This document shows positions 23,333 to 31,393 of a stretch of 64,000 nucleotides of DNA, piece by piece. A program made the translations under genes and the position numbers. Position 1 is the first letter of the stretch, and every line of letters begins with the position of its first letter. The notes beneath the pieces were generated by a model. It ran no database searches. It had not been told where the DNA came from and worked only from the letters and a program-made list of their open reading frames with translations. Source of the stretch: Burkholderiales bacterium RIFOXYD12_FULL_59_19 (GTDB lineage: Bacteria > Pseudomonadota > Gammaproteobacteria > Burkholderiales > Burkholderiaceae_C); contig MESQ01000017.1 of NCBI GenBank assembly GCA_001771065.1, positions 32,046 through 96,045 on the forward strand, in the 5' to 3' direction.

Positions 23333-23737
23333 ATGGCCATCACCCTGACCCACCCCGCCAGCGCCATCACGCTGACCCTGCCCGACGCCCTGAGCTGGGC
23401 CGACGAATACACCTGGAGCCCGGTGGAGCAAACCAAGACCTACACCACCACCGGCGCTTTGCTAATTGAAGAAGGCGTCAAACAAGCCGGCCGCCCGATC
23501 ACCCTGGAGGGCAGCGAGGACCGTACCTGGTGCACCCGTGCCCTGGTGGACCAGCTGCACGCCTGGGCCAATACGCCAGGCATGGTGCTGGTGCTCACGC
23601 TGCGTGGTGTTGCCCACCAGGTGACGTGGGACCACGAGCGCGGCGCGCTGCAAGGCCTGCCGGTGCTGTTTTATGCCGACGGCTCCATTGCCAGCGACGA
23701 CTGGTATGTGCCAACGCTGCGATTTATTCAACTTTAA
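23333..23737 (+). CDS. Tail protein after the tape measure
   Basis: 134 residues, beta-rich. The sequence TLTLPDALSWADEYTWSPVEQ and the C-terminal PVLFYADGSIASDDWYVPTLRF suggest a distal-tail or tail-tip component. It starts 19 bp after the tape-measure stop, the place usually taken by a minor tail protein in siphoviruses. I do not recognise a named family. No export signal is present, as expected for a structural phage protein. Confidence 0.55.
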   Translation: MAITLTHPASAITLTLPDALSWADEYTWSPVEQTKTYTTTGALLIEEGVKQAGRPITLEGSEDRTWCTRALVDQLHAWANTPGMVLVLTLRGVAHQVTWDHERGALQGLPVLFYADGSIASDDWYVPTLRFIQL

Positions 23738-23761
23738 GCCACCCACTCCCAAAGGACCATC

Positions 23762-24223
23762 ATGGAATATGTCAACACCCCCGGCCCAAACCGGCCACTT
23801 GCACCCCAAGCGGTGGTGCTGCTCGACCCCACCACCGGCCTGCCAATGACCACGATGCCCGTCACTCTGTCTGGCGAATCTATCACCGTCACCGTGCCTG
23901 CGGCAGTAGAGATCAACAACGACGATGGCAACCCCATCCCGGTCACTGGTCCGGTGACAGATGCGCAGCTCCGCGCCGTCGCTGTGCCTGTATCCGGCCC
24001 GGTGACTGACGCGCAGCTCCGCGCAACCCCCATCAAAACCGCTGTTTGCCTTGACTCCATTGGCGCTGCCATCAACCCCGACGCCTGGGCGCACACCTAT
24101 GGCTACGATGCCAGCGGCAACCTCACCACAGACACCGGGGCTGATGGTGCTAGCACTTGGATCAAGACTTATGCCTACACAGCAGGCATCCTGACATCAC
24201 AAACCAAGTGGGTGAAACAATGA
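23762..24223 (+). CDS. Tail-associated protein with PVTDAQLRA repeats
   Basis: 153 residues. Two near-identical units, GPVTDAQLRA, occur 19 residues apart around residues 62 to 91, followed by a C-terminal domain (AHTYGYDASGNLTTDTGADG) with Asp/Gly turns typical of fibre or RHS-like proteins. Such PVTGPVTDAQLRA repeats are common in phage tail-fibre-proximal proteins. Its stop overlaps the start of the DGR target gene (ATGA). It could connect the diversified receptor protein to the tail, which is inferred from position only. Confidence 0.5.
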   Translation: MEYVNTPGPNRPLAPQAVVLLDPTTGLPMTTMPVTLSGESITVTVPAAVEINNDDGNPIPVTGPVTDAQLRAVAVPVSGPVTDAQLRATPIKTAVCLDSIGAAINPDAWAHTYGYDASGNLTTDTGADGASTWIKTYAYTAGILTSQTKWVKQ

Positions 24224-25602
24224 GCTTAGACCTGGCTGAAATTACTGCGCACGGCTTTCACCGCTCCGCCATCAGTGCCACCGCTGGAAAATCCCCGCTG
24301 GCCAATGCCGACGGCTTGCTTGACCTAAGCTGGTTTCGCAGCATCTACCCGTCGCTGGCGTTTAACGACATTGGTGTGCCTGGTGAACAGGGCTTTGGTG
24401 TTGGCATTTGCCCTGCAGTGCCTGCAGGGTTTACGCCGCTACCCGGCTGCACCGACAAGGCCAGCGACAACTATGGCAACTATCAGTTTTCAGACGGCAG
24501 CATCATGGTGTGGGTGCCCGCGTATTACTACAAATACGGCACTGGCGCCAACGGCCTGGCTGTCAACGTGCCGGGCATCAAGCCGCTGGCTGCCTACCCG
24601 GACGCAATAACTGCGGTGGTAGACGGCTACGTGATTCACCGGGCCTTTTACAACAAGGGCCGGGTACAGCCTGGCGTGTTTGTTGACAAGCACCAGTGCT
24701 CCAACAATGGGGGAATTGCCTCAAGCATCAAAAATGGCAACCCACTGTCAAGCAACTCGGTGCATAACCCGTTTAGCGGCCTGACGGGAAATACCACGGC
24801 TGACAACTTTTACCATGGTGCCATCAAGTCTGCCAAGACCCGCAACACGGCCACTCGCAAGTTTTTCTGCAATACCCGTTTTATTTTTGCGGCATTGGCA
24901 CTGCTTAGCCTGGCGCATGCCAATGCCAGCACAGCAACCACTTATTGCGCCTGGTATGACGCTACCTACAATTTTCCAAAAGGCAACAATAACAACGCCC
25001 TGAAAGATGCCAATGATCTGACGGTCATTTACACCTCAGACGGGTACAGCAATGCTGGCAAAACTGGCAGCGGCGCCCTGTTTGCCAAGACCACCCATAA
25101 CGGCCAGAACTGCGGTATTGCCGACCTCAACGGCAATATGTGGGAGATCAACCTGGGCCTGACCAGTAACGGCACCAACTACTACCTACTCAACACTGAT
25201 GTCGATGTGGCAGACATCACGGGTGGCAATACCCTGGCCACCGATGCCTGGGGCGCTACCGGCCTGGCGGCCATGTACACCAGCATTGGCGCCACGTATG
25301 GTGCGCTGCTGGCGTCAAGCACGATCAAACTATTTGGCAATGCCGCGCAAGTGCTGTCAGAGGCCACCAGCGGCACAGCCTGGGTCGCTGCAGGTGCAGG
25401 CATACCGCTGGCAGGTGGCGTGGGCGGATCGAATCAATTTGGGTCCAATGGTCTGTGGGACTACCGGCCCAATGAGTGCTGTGTGATCTCTGGCGGCGCC
25501 TGGAGCACCGCCGGCCACGCCGGTGTCTGGACGCTGAATCTGCCCGGCGTCCGGGGCAACTCGAGCAGCACCGTGGGCTTTCGCTCCGCCTCGTTTTTGT
25601 GA
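24220..25602 (+). CDS. DGR target: variable receptor-binding tail protein (C-type lectin fold)
   Basis: 460 residues from the ATG at 24220. The C-terminal 200 residues have the formylglycine-generating-enzyme/C-type-lectin pattern used by DGR variable proteins: NGNMWEINLGLT, then LWDYRPNECCVISGGAW, ending VGFRSASFL. The last 43 residues contain the variable repeat, copied from the template at 26,063. The N-terminal half (MVWVPAYYYKYG, VNVPGIKPL) is also of the FGE type. It probably sits at the tail tip and binds the host receptor, as Mtd does in Bordetella phage BPP-1. This is the only VR found in the window. Confidence 0.85.
   Translation: MSLDLAEITAHGFHRSAISATAGKSPLANADGLLDLSWFRSIYPSLAFNDIGVPGEQGFGVGICPAVPAGFTPLPGCTDKASDNYGNYQFSDGSIMVWVPAYYYKYGTGANGLAVNVPGIKPLAAYPDAITAVVDGYVIHRAFYNKGRVQPGVFVDKHQCSNNGGIASSIKNGNPLSSNSVHNPFSGLTGNTTADNFYHGAIKSAKTRNTATRKFFCNTRFIFAALALLSLAHANASTATTYCAWYDATYNFPKGNNNNALKDANDLTVIYTSDGYSNAGKTGSGALFAKTTHNGQNCGIADLNGNMWEINLGLTSNGTNYYLLNTDVDVADITGGNTLATDAWGATGLAAMYTSIGATYGALLASSTIKLFGNAAQVLSEATSGTAWVAAGAGIPLAGGVGGSNQFGSNGLWDYRPNECCVISGGAWSTAGHAGVWTLNLPGVRGNSSSTVGFRSASFL
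25476..25592 (+). repeat. DGR variable repeat (VR)
   Basis: 117 bases that align without gaps to the template at 26,063 to 26,179. There are 13 differences and all fall on template adenines: 6 A-to-G, 7 A-to-C, none A-to-T. Nine of ten template AAC codons are changed, giving Ala, Ser, Thr, His, Pro, Gly, Ser, Ser and Thr. One AAC, the AAT codon and the other adenines are unchanged. The run GTGGGCTTTCGCTCCG (25,573 to 25,588) near the 3' end is identical and is the likely initiation-of-mutagenic-homology segment. Confidence 0.95.
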
Positions 25603-25628
25603 TGCCCTGAGCGATAGCGATTAGGGCA
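25603..25628 (+). other. Hairpin just downstream of VR
   Basis: TGCCCT (25,603 to 25,608) and AGGGCA (25,623 to 25,628) can pair around a 14-base loop, about 10 bases after the VR homology ends and directly after the target gene stop codon. In the Bordetella phage DGR, a hairpin or cruciform shortly after VR enhances retrohoming. This stem is shorter and its loop larger than that example, so the function is a suggestion. No T-run follows, so a terminator is unlikely. Confidence 0.4.
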
Positions 25629-25636
25629 CCTACACC

Positions 25637-26059
25637 ATGGCGAGAACTCAATCAATACACGCAGAGGCGGGAATGCACCGCAAGCTGGTGCTTTTTGCGA
25701 CCCAACTTGAGGGCTACTTGATGCACTTCCCGCACTGTCACAAGTACACGCTGACACAGGCCATCCGGCAGGCGTATGTTGACGTGTACAACTTGGTCAC
25801 GGAGTGCCAAAAGCGTTATCACAAAAAAACAACCTTGACACAACTCGATGTGCGGCACGAGCAGTTGCGCATGTTGATTAACCTTGCGCACGAGCTCAAA
25901 CTGTTTGACTACAGCGCCGGGCGCAAGGACAACGAATTACCTGGCGAACACCGGCACCTGGTGCTGTCGCGCATGGTAGACGAGCTAGGCCGCATGATTG
26001 GCGGCTGGCTCAAATCTGAAATTCTGGGGCCCGAGCCCTTGAATGCGGTAGAGGCTTAA
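25637..26059 (+). CDS. avd: DGR accessory variability determinant (Avd-like)
   Basis: 140 residues, almost entirely helical, the size and predicted four-helix-bundle character of Avd/bAvd. Features include LVLFATQLEGYLMHFPHC, the second-helix motif YVDVYNLVTECQKRY and a basic patch (KKTTLTQLDVRHEQLR). Avd forms a positively charged pentamer that binds the reverse transcriptase and template RNA. It lies between the VR gene and TR, in the same order as in BPP-1. The start could instead be the Met at 25,673. Identification rests on context and fold pattern. Confidence 0.8.
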   Translation: MARTQSIHAEAGMHRKLVLFATQLEGYLMHFPHCHKYTLTQAIRQAYVDVYNLVTECQKRYHKKTTLTQLDVRHEQLRMLINLAHELKLFDYSAGRKDNELPGEHRHLVLSRMVDELGRMIGGWLKSEILGPEPLNAVEA

Positions 26060-26062
26060 CAT

Positions 26063-26179
26063 GTGCTGTGTGATCTCTGGCGGCAACTGGAACAACGCCG
26101 GCAACGCCGGTGTCTGGACGCTGAATCTGAACAACGTCCGGGGCAACTCGAACAACAACGTGGGCTTTCGCTCCGACTC
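26063..26179 (+). repeat. DGR template repeat (TR)
   Basis: 117 bases matching VR at every non-adenine position. TR is rich in AAC codons at exactly the positions that vary in VR (ten AAC in the VR reading frame). AAC is the codon that can mutate at its two adenines to encode 15 amino acids without ever making a stop. TR lies 3 bp after avd and 252 bp before the reverse transcriptase. It is inferred to be transcribed as an RNA that is reverse-transcribed with adenine-specific errors. A frame through TR can be translated, but it is a shadow of its homology to VR. Confidence 0.95.
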
Positions 26180-26431
26180 TCTGCCATACATGCCTAATGC
26201 AGCGTGTGCCTGCTGGCAAAGAGGGAGCCTCCGTCGCGCTTTACGGCGAAATGTTTTGCGCAAACCCCCTTTGGTAGCTGTCGCGCACCATGTTGTGTGC
26301 CTTGCGAAAATTGGGGTTTTCGTTTTAGTAGCTATCCCTTGGGTTACTTTTGCAGTGGTTTCGCCACCGTTTATTTTTGAGGCAGTGCAGCGCCGCGTCT
26401 TGGCATGGATTCGCTCCAGAATGGCTGCCAA
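26180..26431 (+). ncRNA. DGR spacer RNA region between TR and reverse transcriptase
   Basis: 252 bases without a convincing gene separate TR from the reverse transcriptase start. In BPP-1 the equivalent 3' spacer is part of the TR RNA and carries the priming and Avd/RT-binding elements. The same role is inferred here. The sequence contains T-rich stretches (TTTTCGTTTTAGTAGC) within otherwise GC-rich DNA and several short complementary segments. I cannot fold it reliably by eye. Confidence 0.55.
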
Positions 26432-27451
26432 ATGAAGCGCGCCGGCAATTTATTTGACCGGATTTGCAGTGTCGACACCCTGCTGGCCGCGTACAAAAAG
26501 GCGGGAGAAGACAAGCGCTCGCACCGCGCGTGTTTCCTTTTTGGGCGTAACTTGGGCAGCAACATTTATACGCTGCACGAGGAGCTTTCTGGAGGCACTT
26601 ACAAGCCGAAGCCGTGTAATAGCTTTTGGGACCGCAGCGGCCGCAAGGCCAGGTTCATTGAGGCTCCAGCGTTTCGGGATTTGGTGGTGCAGCACGCGGT
26701 GTATGCCGTGACAGCCCCTATTTTTGAGCGCAGGTACATTGATACCTGTTTTGCTTGCCGTGTGGGCAAGGGCACACACCAAGCCGCTGATTGGCTGCAG
26801 GCCGCCATGCGCCGCGCACCACGCACCGACTGGGTGTTGCACATTGATGTGCGCAAGTTTTTTTACAGCATTGACCGCGATGTTTTGCAAGCCATGCTGG
26901 AGCGCATCATCAAGTGCGCGCCCACCTTGGCGCTGATGCGCGCGCTGGCTCACCGCACATCAGAGACCGGTGTGCCCATTGGAAATTTGCTGAGCCAGAC
27001 GTTTGCCAACATCTACCTGAGCAGCCTTGATCGCTATTGCAAGCGCACCCTAAAAGTGGCCACGTATGCGCGGTACATGGACGACAGCATCATGTTGGCC
27101 CCCGACCACCAGACGGGCGTCCAATGGCTGGCCATGGCGCGCACGCACTTGGCCGTGATCGGGCTGCAGATCAGCCATTACAGCCTGCACCCGATGCGCC
27201 GTGGCGCCAACTTTGTGGGCTTTCGCACTTGGGCGCGCGCCCGGTTTGTGCGCCCGCATGTGATTAAAAGCATCCGTTCCGATGCCCGCAAAGACCGGCT
27301 TGAACCCCTGGTCTCGCGGCTCGGGCACGCCAAAAGAACTGCCTCTCTGAACCCCATCATCAACTACCTGGAAGCCAAGCACCATGACCTCTTTGATCGC
27401 TTACCGAAAATTTACCGACGCCGTAGTCACCCACACCTTGCGCCTGCCTGA
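26432..27451 (+). CDS. DGR reverse transcriptase
   Basis: 339 residues from the ATG at 26,432. Retron/group II-type RT motifs are complete: motif A IDVRKFFYSID (catalytic Asp139), GVPIGNLLSQTFANIYL (180 to 196), catalytic YMDD (215 to 218, ARYMDDSIML) and FVGFRTW (261 to 267). IGNLLSQ is the DGR-type version of the motif that differs from other RTs, and there is no maturase or endonuclease domain. The length is normal for DGR RTs. The 3' end overlaps the next gene by 68 bp. It copies TR RNA with adenine-specific infidelity. Confidence 0.95.
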   Translation: MKRAGNLFDRICSVDTLLAAYKKAGEDKRSHRACFLFGRNLGSNIYTLHEELSGGTYKPKPCNSFWDRSGRKARFIEAPAFRDLVVQHAVYAVTAPIFERRYIDTCFACRVGKGTHQAADWLQAAMRRAPRTDWVLHIDVRKFFYSIDRDVLQAMLERIIKCAPTLALMRALAHRTSETGVPIGNLLSQTFANIYLSSLDRYCKRTLKVATYARYMDDSIMLAPDHQTGVQWLAMARTHLAVIGLQISHYSLHPMRRGANFVGFRTWARARFVRPHVIKSIRSDARKDRLEPLVSRLGHAKRTASLNPIINYLEAKHHDLFDRLPKIYRRRSHPHLAPA

Positions 27452-27809
27452 CGGCGCTGGCATGGCCCCTGCCGGGCAAGAGCTGGCCACACTGCCAGAT
27501 GGCCGAACTGTTGTTGTTTTGTTTGACGGCTACAGCCTGCCCACCAGTCAACCCGAAGAAATTGCTGCCTCTATTGAGTACCTGCCAGTGCCGCTGCCCG
27601 ATGATCTGCGCGACGCCATAAAAGTGGCCAGCCCTCATGTGGAGCTGATCAACTCACGGGTGCAGGCTGCAATTTCGGAGCGATACAAAGTATCCGATGA
27701 AATCAAATTGCTGCGCCTGGCCCCCAGCCCTGAGACCACCACTTACAACGACTACGTGGAAGTGTGCCGGGCCTGGGGCCGTGCGGAAAAAGCAAAGCTG
27801 GGGGTGTAA
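27384..27809 (+). CDS. Tail-associated protein overlapping the RT gene
   Basis: 141 residues in a different frame from the RT, starting 68 bp before the RT stop. A beta-rich first half (TLPDGRTVVVLFDGY) leads to a helical C-terminus with ISERYKVSDEIKLLRLAP and ATRAWGRAEK-like charged ends, a pattern seen in phage tail-fibre assembly chaperones. The long overlap suggests that the RT gene is firmly built into the tail operon. The stop lies 3 bp before the next tail gene. Confidence 0.55.
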   Translation: MTSLIAYRKFTDAVVTHTLRLPDGAGMAPAGQELATLPDGRTVVVLFDGYSLPTSQPEEIAASIEYLPVPLPDDLRDAIKVASPHVELINSRVQAAISERYKVSDEIKLLRLAPSPETTTYNDYVEVCRAWGRAEKAKLGV

Positions 27810-27812
27810 GCT

Positions 27813-30800
27813 ATGCCAATCCTCTCAGGCGATATCAAACTGGTCGCATCCCAAGTGATGGATGACGTGATCGAGGGCGGGGGCGCCCCCACGGCCAACG
27901 TCATTGCCGATGGCGTGAGCAACGCCATATTTCCCGACATCTCTGAGCTTGACCGCGCTGGTGGCCGGGTCAACATGCGCAAATTGTTTGTGGGTGTACA
28001 GACCCTGGACACCGACACCTACATGGGTAGCAACATCATCGTGGCCGAGCCCCCGGCTGACCCGAACGTGAGTGTGACGCTGTTTACCACCAGTGACACT
28101 TTTGACCGCCGTGGCGCTGCTGCCAGCCGGGTCGAGTCGTACCTAAACAGGGGGCCGGTGTGGGGTGGCATGCTGCTGGAGGATCACATCACAGGCCAGG
28201 GTGCTATACAGCTGCTGCAAACCAAAGACACTGAGCTGCCCAGCGTTGGGCAGACCCTGGTGCTGGTGCAAAACGAGCAGACATCGGGCGAATACAGCCA
28301 GTACATACGCACCACCGCAGTGGAGGTGATTGAGCGCACGTACTACGATGGCGCGGGCAAGGCCGTGATCTGCTGGGTGGTGACATGCACCCTGAGCGAT
28401 GCGCTGCGGTACGATTTTGTAGGCAACCCCGGTAACTACAGCCTAGCCAGCATTCCCGCCGCGTGCAAAGTGCGCGACACGGTGGTGGCCGATGCCGGTG
28501 TGTATGTGGGTGTTAGCCCGCTGGCCAGCGCGGCCAGCCTGGGTGCGTTCACGGTAGCCGCAGAGTCTGTGTTCACCCAACTGGTACCCAGCGCACAGAC
28601 CGAGAGCCCTATTACCGATGTACGCACCAATGGCCTGAGCAATGCCCTGGTAGCCACCGGGGACGCGGTAAGCCAAAGCCTGACCATGGTCTTTAGCACC
28701 ACCACCAGCATGTTTGTCGGCGGCCCAATCTACCCCGGCAGCCTGTCGGTGGTGCGCTCTGGCATTACGGCGGTGGACTCGGGTGGCTTGCTTAAAGTGG
28801 CGGGTGTAGAGGTGGGGCAGGTAGATTACGACAACGGCATTTTGTCCCTGAGCACCAACCCATGGGGTACCTCGGGCGGCACGCACACGGTGACTTTCGT
28901 GCCTGCTGCCGTACCTGACTTGATCAGCGATCAGCGGGCGATACGCGTTACTGTCGAATCTCGCGCCATGAACTACACGTTTGTCATGGACGATGTGCCT
29001 GTTGCCCGCACCCTGTCCATCAGTTACCTGGCGCAAGGCCGCTGGTATGTGCTGCGAGACAACGGCGCGGGCGTACTGTCTGGCGTGAGCAGCGCTTATG
29101 GCGTGGGCACCATCAACTACACCACCGGCAGCGTGGCCATCACACTGGGGGCCTTGCCCGATGTGGGGTCGAGCATTGTGGTGCAGAGCTTTAGTGAGGT
29201 GACCACGGTACGCGCCAGTAACACGACGCTGCTCAACAACGGCCATGTGTATGTGCCTATCAATTCCGATGGTTTGATCAGTACTGAAAAAGGCGCTAAA
29301 TCCTATGAGCCAGGCACGGTATCTGTCACTTGGAACGACGGCACTGCACGCACTGCAACTGACGCGGGTACCGGCCTGCTGGCGGGTGATGCCACCGGCA
29401 CCATTGACTACAGCACGGGTGTCGTCTTATTGAGCCCCAATACGTTACCTGCTGCGGGCACGATGATCAGTGTCAGCCACAACTTGCACGACACCGCCAT
29501 TGCTGTGGGGGTGACACTGGCGGGCGGTAATTTGGGGGCTACAAATATCACACCAGGTAGCATATCGGGGGATATTCCAATCACTTTTTTATATTCGGTT
29601 GCGGGCTTCAATTTAATATTTAACGCACGCACGGTCACTGCAAAATTGACTGATGATGGTGTTGGTAATTTGCTGTTGGACGGTGCCCAAGCTGGCAGTA
29701 TCACCTATGCAACAGGGGCTATCGCAATGACGGCTCCGACTTCATTGGGTAACAACGACATCGCTGGCCCAGGGGGTCATCAGACAGGTTTCTGGTGGAG
29801 ATATTCTTTTTCTTGGACTAACTTAGTGGCTGCGTATGGAGCTATCCGTACCGCCACACTAGGTGCTGTTAATGGCAACATCAGTTATGCCAACACCGCC
29901 AGTGCAGCCAACACAGTTTCAGTCGCGGTAAGCCAGTATTTTGCCAAGCCCCTCATGGTGCCAAATTACACCTTAAAAGGAGTTGGTTTTACGCTGGGTA
30001 CTACCCGCTACCAGCAGCTGACAGATGGCACCCTGGTCAAAGACATTGACCCACTTGCTGGGGGAGGCACACCCTGTGGCAGTGTGGCTGGACCATCCGG
30101 CATTGTGACCATAGGGGCCTGGCCCGCTGATACGCCCTCATTGATCACCAATTGGCGCGCCCTGATCGCTCCACCCAGCGTGGGTGCCCAAGCCCCGTTT
30201 ACCGCATTCAGTAGCACATTTCGCACCGCCAGCAGCCCGCTACGCCCAGGGAGTTTCAGCGTGCTGGGAACCATGCAAGACGGCACCACGTTCAATGTCA
30301 CAGCCGACACCTCGGGCAAGATTGACGGCCCGCGAGTCAAAGGCCGCATTGACTACCAGTATGGGCTGGTTGAAATGTATTTTGTCAACCCGGCAGGGGA
30401 CGTGGCCTTGAACATGGACTTGGCGTTTTTGACCATCCCAGGCTTGTCAACCATTCCCCAAGACCTGGTCATGCTCAACAGCATCAGGTACAACGCCGTA
30501 GCCTACAGCTACCTGCCGCTGGATGCGTCCCTACTGGGCATTGACCCGGTGCGCCTGCCCAGTGATGGGCGGGTACCCATCTTTCGCGCTGGGGGCTTCG
30601 CAGTGGTGGGGCACACCGGCAAGATTACGGCCACGGTGAGCAATGCACAGGTGATTGACTGTGCCCGTGTGCGCCTGAGCCGTGTGCGGGTGATTGGCAA
30701 TAACGGTGGGGTGATCAACACCGGCTACACCGCTGACCTCGACGCTGGCCTTGTGACATTTGTCGACGTGACCGGCTACAGCCAACCGGTGACCATCGAG

Positions 30801-31388
30801 CACCGCATTGAGGATATGGCCGTGGTGCGCGAGGCGCAAATTAGTGGCGAGATCACATTCACACGCGCCCTGACGCACGACTACCCGCTGACCAACCCGC
30901 CCACCAGTTTTGTGAGTAGCGCCCTGGTAGCGGGTGACCTCAAGAGCCGCGTGTCAGTGCTGTTTGACCAAAGCACCTGGAACGGCACCACCTGGCTTGA
31001 CGTGCTGAGCGGCACCGCCGCCACTGGTACGTTTAACGACGTGCTGGCCCCGATTGTGGTGACCAACATGGGCGCGGTGTCTGAGCGCTGGGCACTGGTG
31101 TTTACCAACACAACCAGCTACAACGTGGTCGGTGAGCATGTGGGCGTGATCGCCACGGGCAGCGTCAACGCAGACTGTGCCCCCATCAACCCGGCCACCA
31201 GCGTGCCCTATTTCACGGTGCCCGCACTGGGCTGGGGCCTGGGGTGGTCAACGGGCAACATCTTGCGCTTTAACACCGTGGGGGCAATGGCCCCTGTGTG
31301 GGTGGTGCGCACCATTCAGCAAGGGCCCAACACCGGCACCGAGCATTCATTCACTCTTTTGTCGCGCGGCGACGTAGATAGGGCTTAA
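27813..31388 (+). CDS. Large tail protein with repeated beta domains
   Basis: 1191 residues, the largest protein in the window. No signal peptide or membrane helix. A short motif of the form G-x-I/V-D/T-Y-x-x-G-x-V/I-x-L recurs at least five times (GQVDYDNGILSLS, GTINYTTGSVAIT, GTIDYSTGVVLLS, GSITYATGAIAMT, GRIDYQYGLVEM), marking repeated immunoglobulin-like or beta-sandwich units. It probably forms part of the tail tip or a long fibre. The stretch 29,520 to 29,990 is visibly poorer in G+C than the rest, suggesting domain exchange. Confidence 0.6.
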   Translation: MPILSGDIKLVASQVMDDVIEGGGAPTANVIADGVSNAIFPDISELDRAGGRVNMRKLFVGVQTLDTDTYMGSNIIVAEPPADPNVSVTLFTTSDTFDRRGAAASRVESYLNRGPVWGGMLLEDHITGQGAIQLLQTKDTELPSVGQTLVLVQNEQTSGEYSQYIRTTAVEVIERTYYDGAGKAVICWVVTCTLSDALRYDFVGNPGNYSLASIPAACKVRDTVVADAGVYVGVSPLASAASLGAFTVAAESVFTQLVPSAQTESPITDVRTNGLSNALVATGDAVSQSLTMVFSTTTSMFVGGPIYPGSLSVVRSGITAVDSGGLLKVAGVEVGQVDYDNGILSLSTNPWGTSGGTHTVTFVPAAVPDLISDQRAIRVTVESRAMNYTFVMDDVPVARTLSISYLAQGRWYVLRDNGAGVLSGVSSAYGVGTINYTTGSVAITLGALPDVGSSIVVQSFSEVTTVRASNTTLLNNGHVYVPINSDGLISTEKGAKSYEPGTVSVTWNDGTARTATDAGTGLLAGDATGTIDYSTGVVLLSPNTLPAAGTMISVSHNLHDTAIAVGVTLAGGNLGATNITPGSISGDIPITFLYSVAGFNLIFNARTVTAKLTDDGVGNLLLDGAQAGSITYATGAIAMTAPTSLGNNDIAGPGGHQTGFWWRYSFSWTNLVAAYGAIRTATLGAVNGNISYANTASAANTVSVAVSQYFAKPLMVPNYTLKGVGFTLGTTRYQQLTDGTLVKDIDPLAGGGTPCGSVAGPSGIVTIGAWPADTPSLITNWRALIAPPSVGAQAPFTAFSSTFRTASSPLRPGSFSVLGTMQDGTTFNVTADTSGKIDGPRVKGRIDYQYGLVEMYFVNPAGDVALNMDLAFLTIPGLSTIPQDLVMLNSIRYNAVAYSYLPLDASLLGIDPVRLPSDGRVPIFRAGGFAVVGHTGKITATVSNAQVIDCARVRLSRVRVIGNNGGVINTGYTADLDAGLVTFVDVTGYSQPVTIEHRIEDMAVVREAQISGEITFTRALTHDYPLTNPPTSFVSSALVAGDLKSRVSVLFDQSTWNGTTWLDVLSGTAATGTFNDVLAPIVVTNMGAVSERWALVFTNTTSYNVVGEHVGVIATGSVNADCAPINPATSVPYFTVPALGWGLGWSTGNILRFNTVGAMAPVWVVRTIQQGPNTGTEHSFTLLSRGDVDRA

Positions 31389-31393
31389 ACACC

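Noticed and set aside
26061..26435. Open frame of 124 codons through TR beginning CCVISGGNW
   Set aside because: It is explained by TR being a copy of the coding VR. It has no ribosome-binding site, and its second half is basic and low in quality. TR is a template, not a gene.
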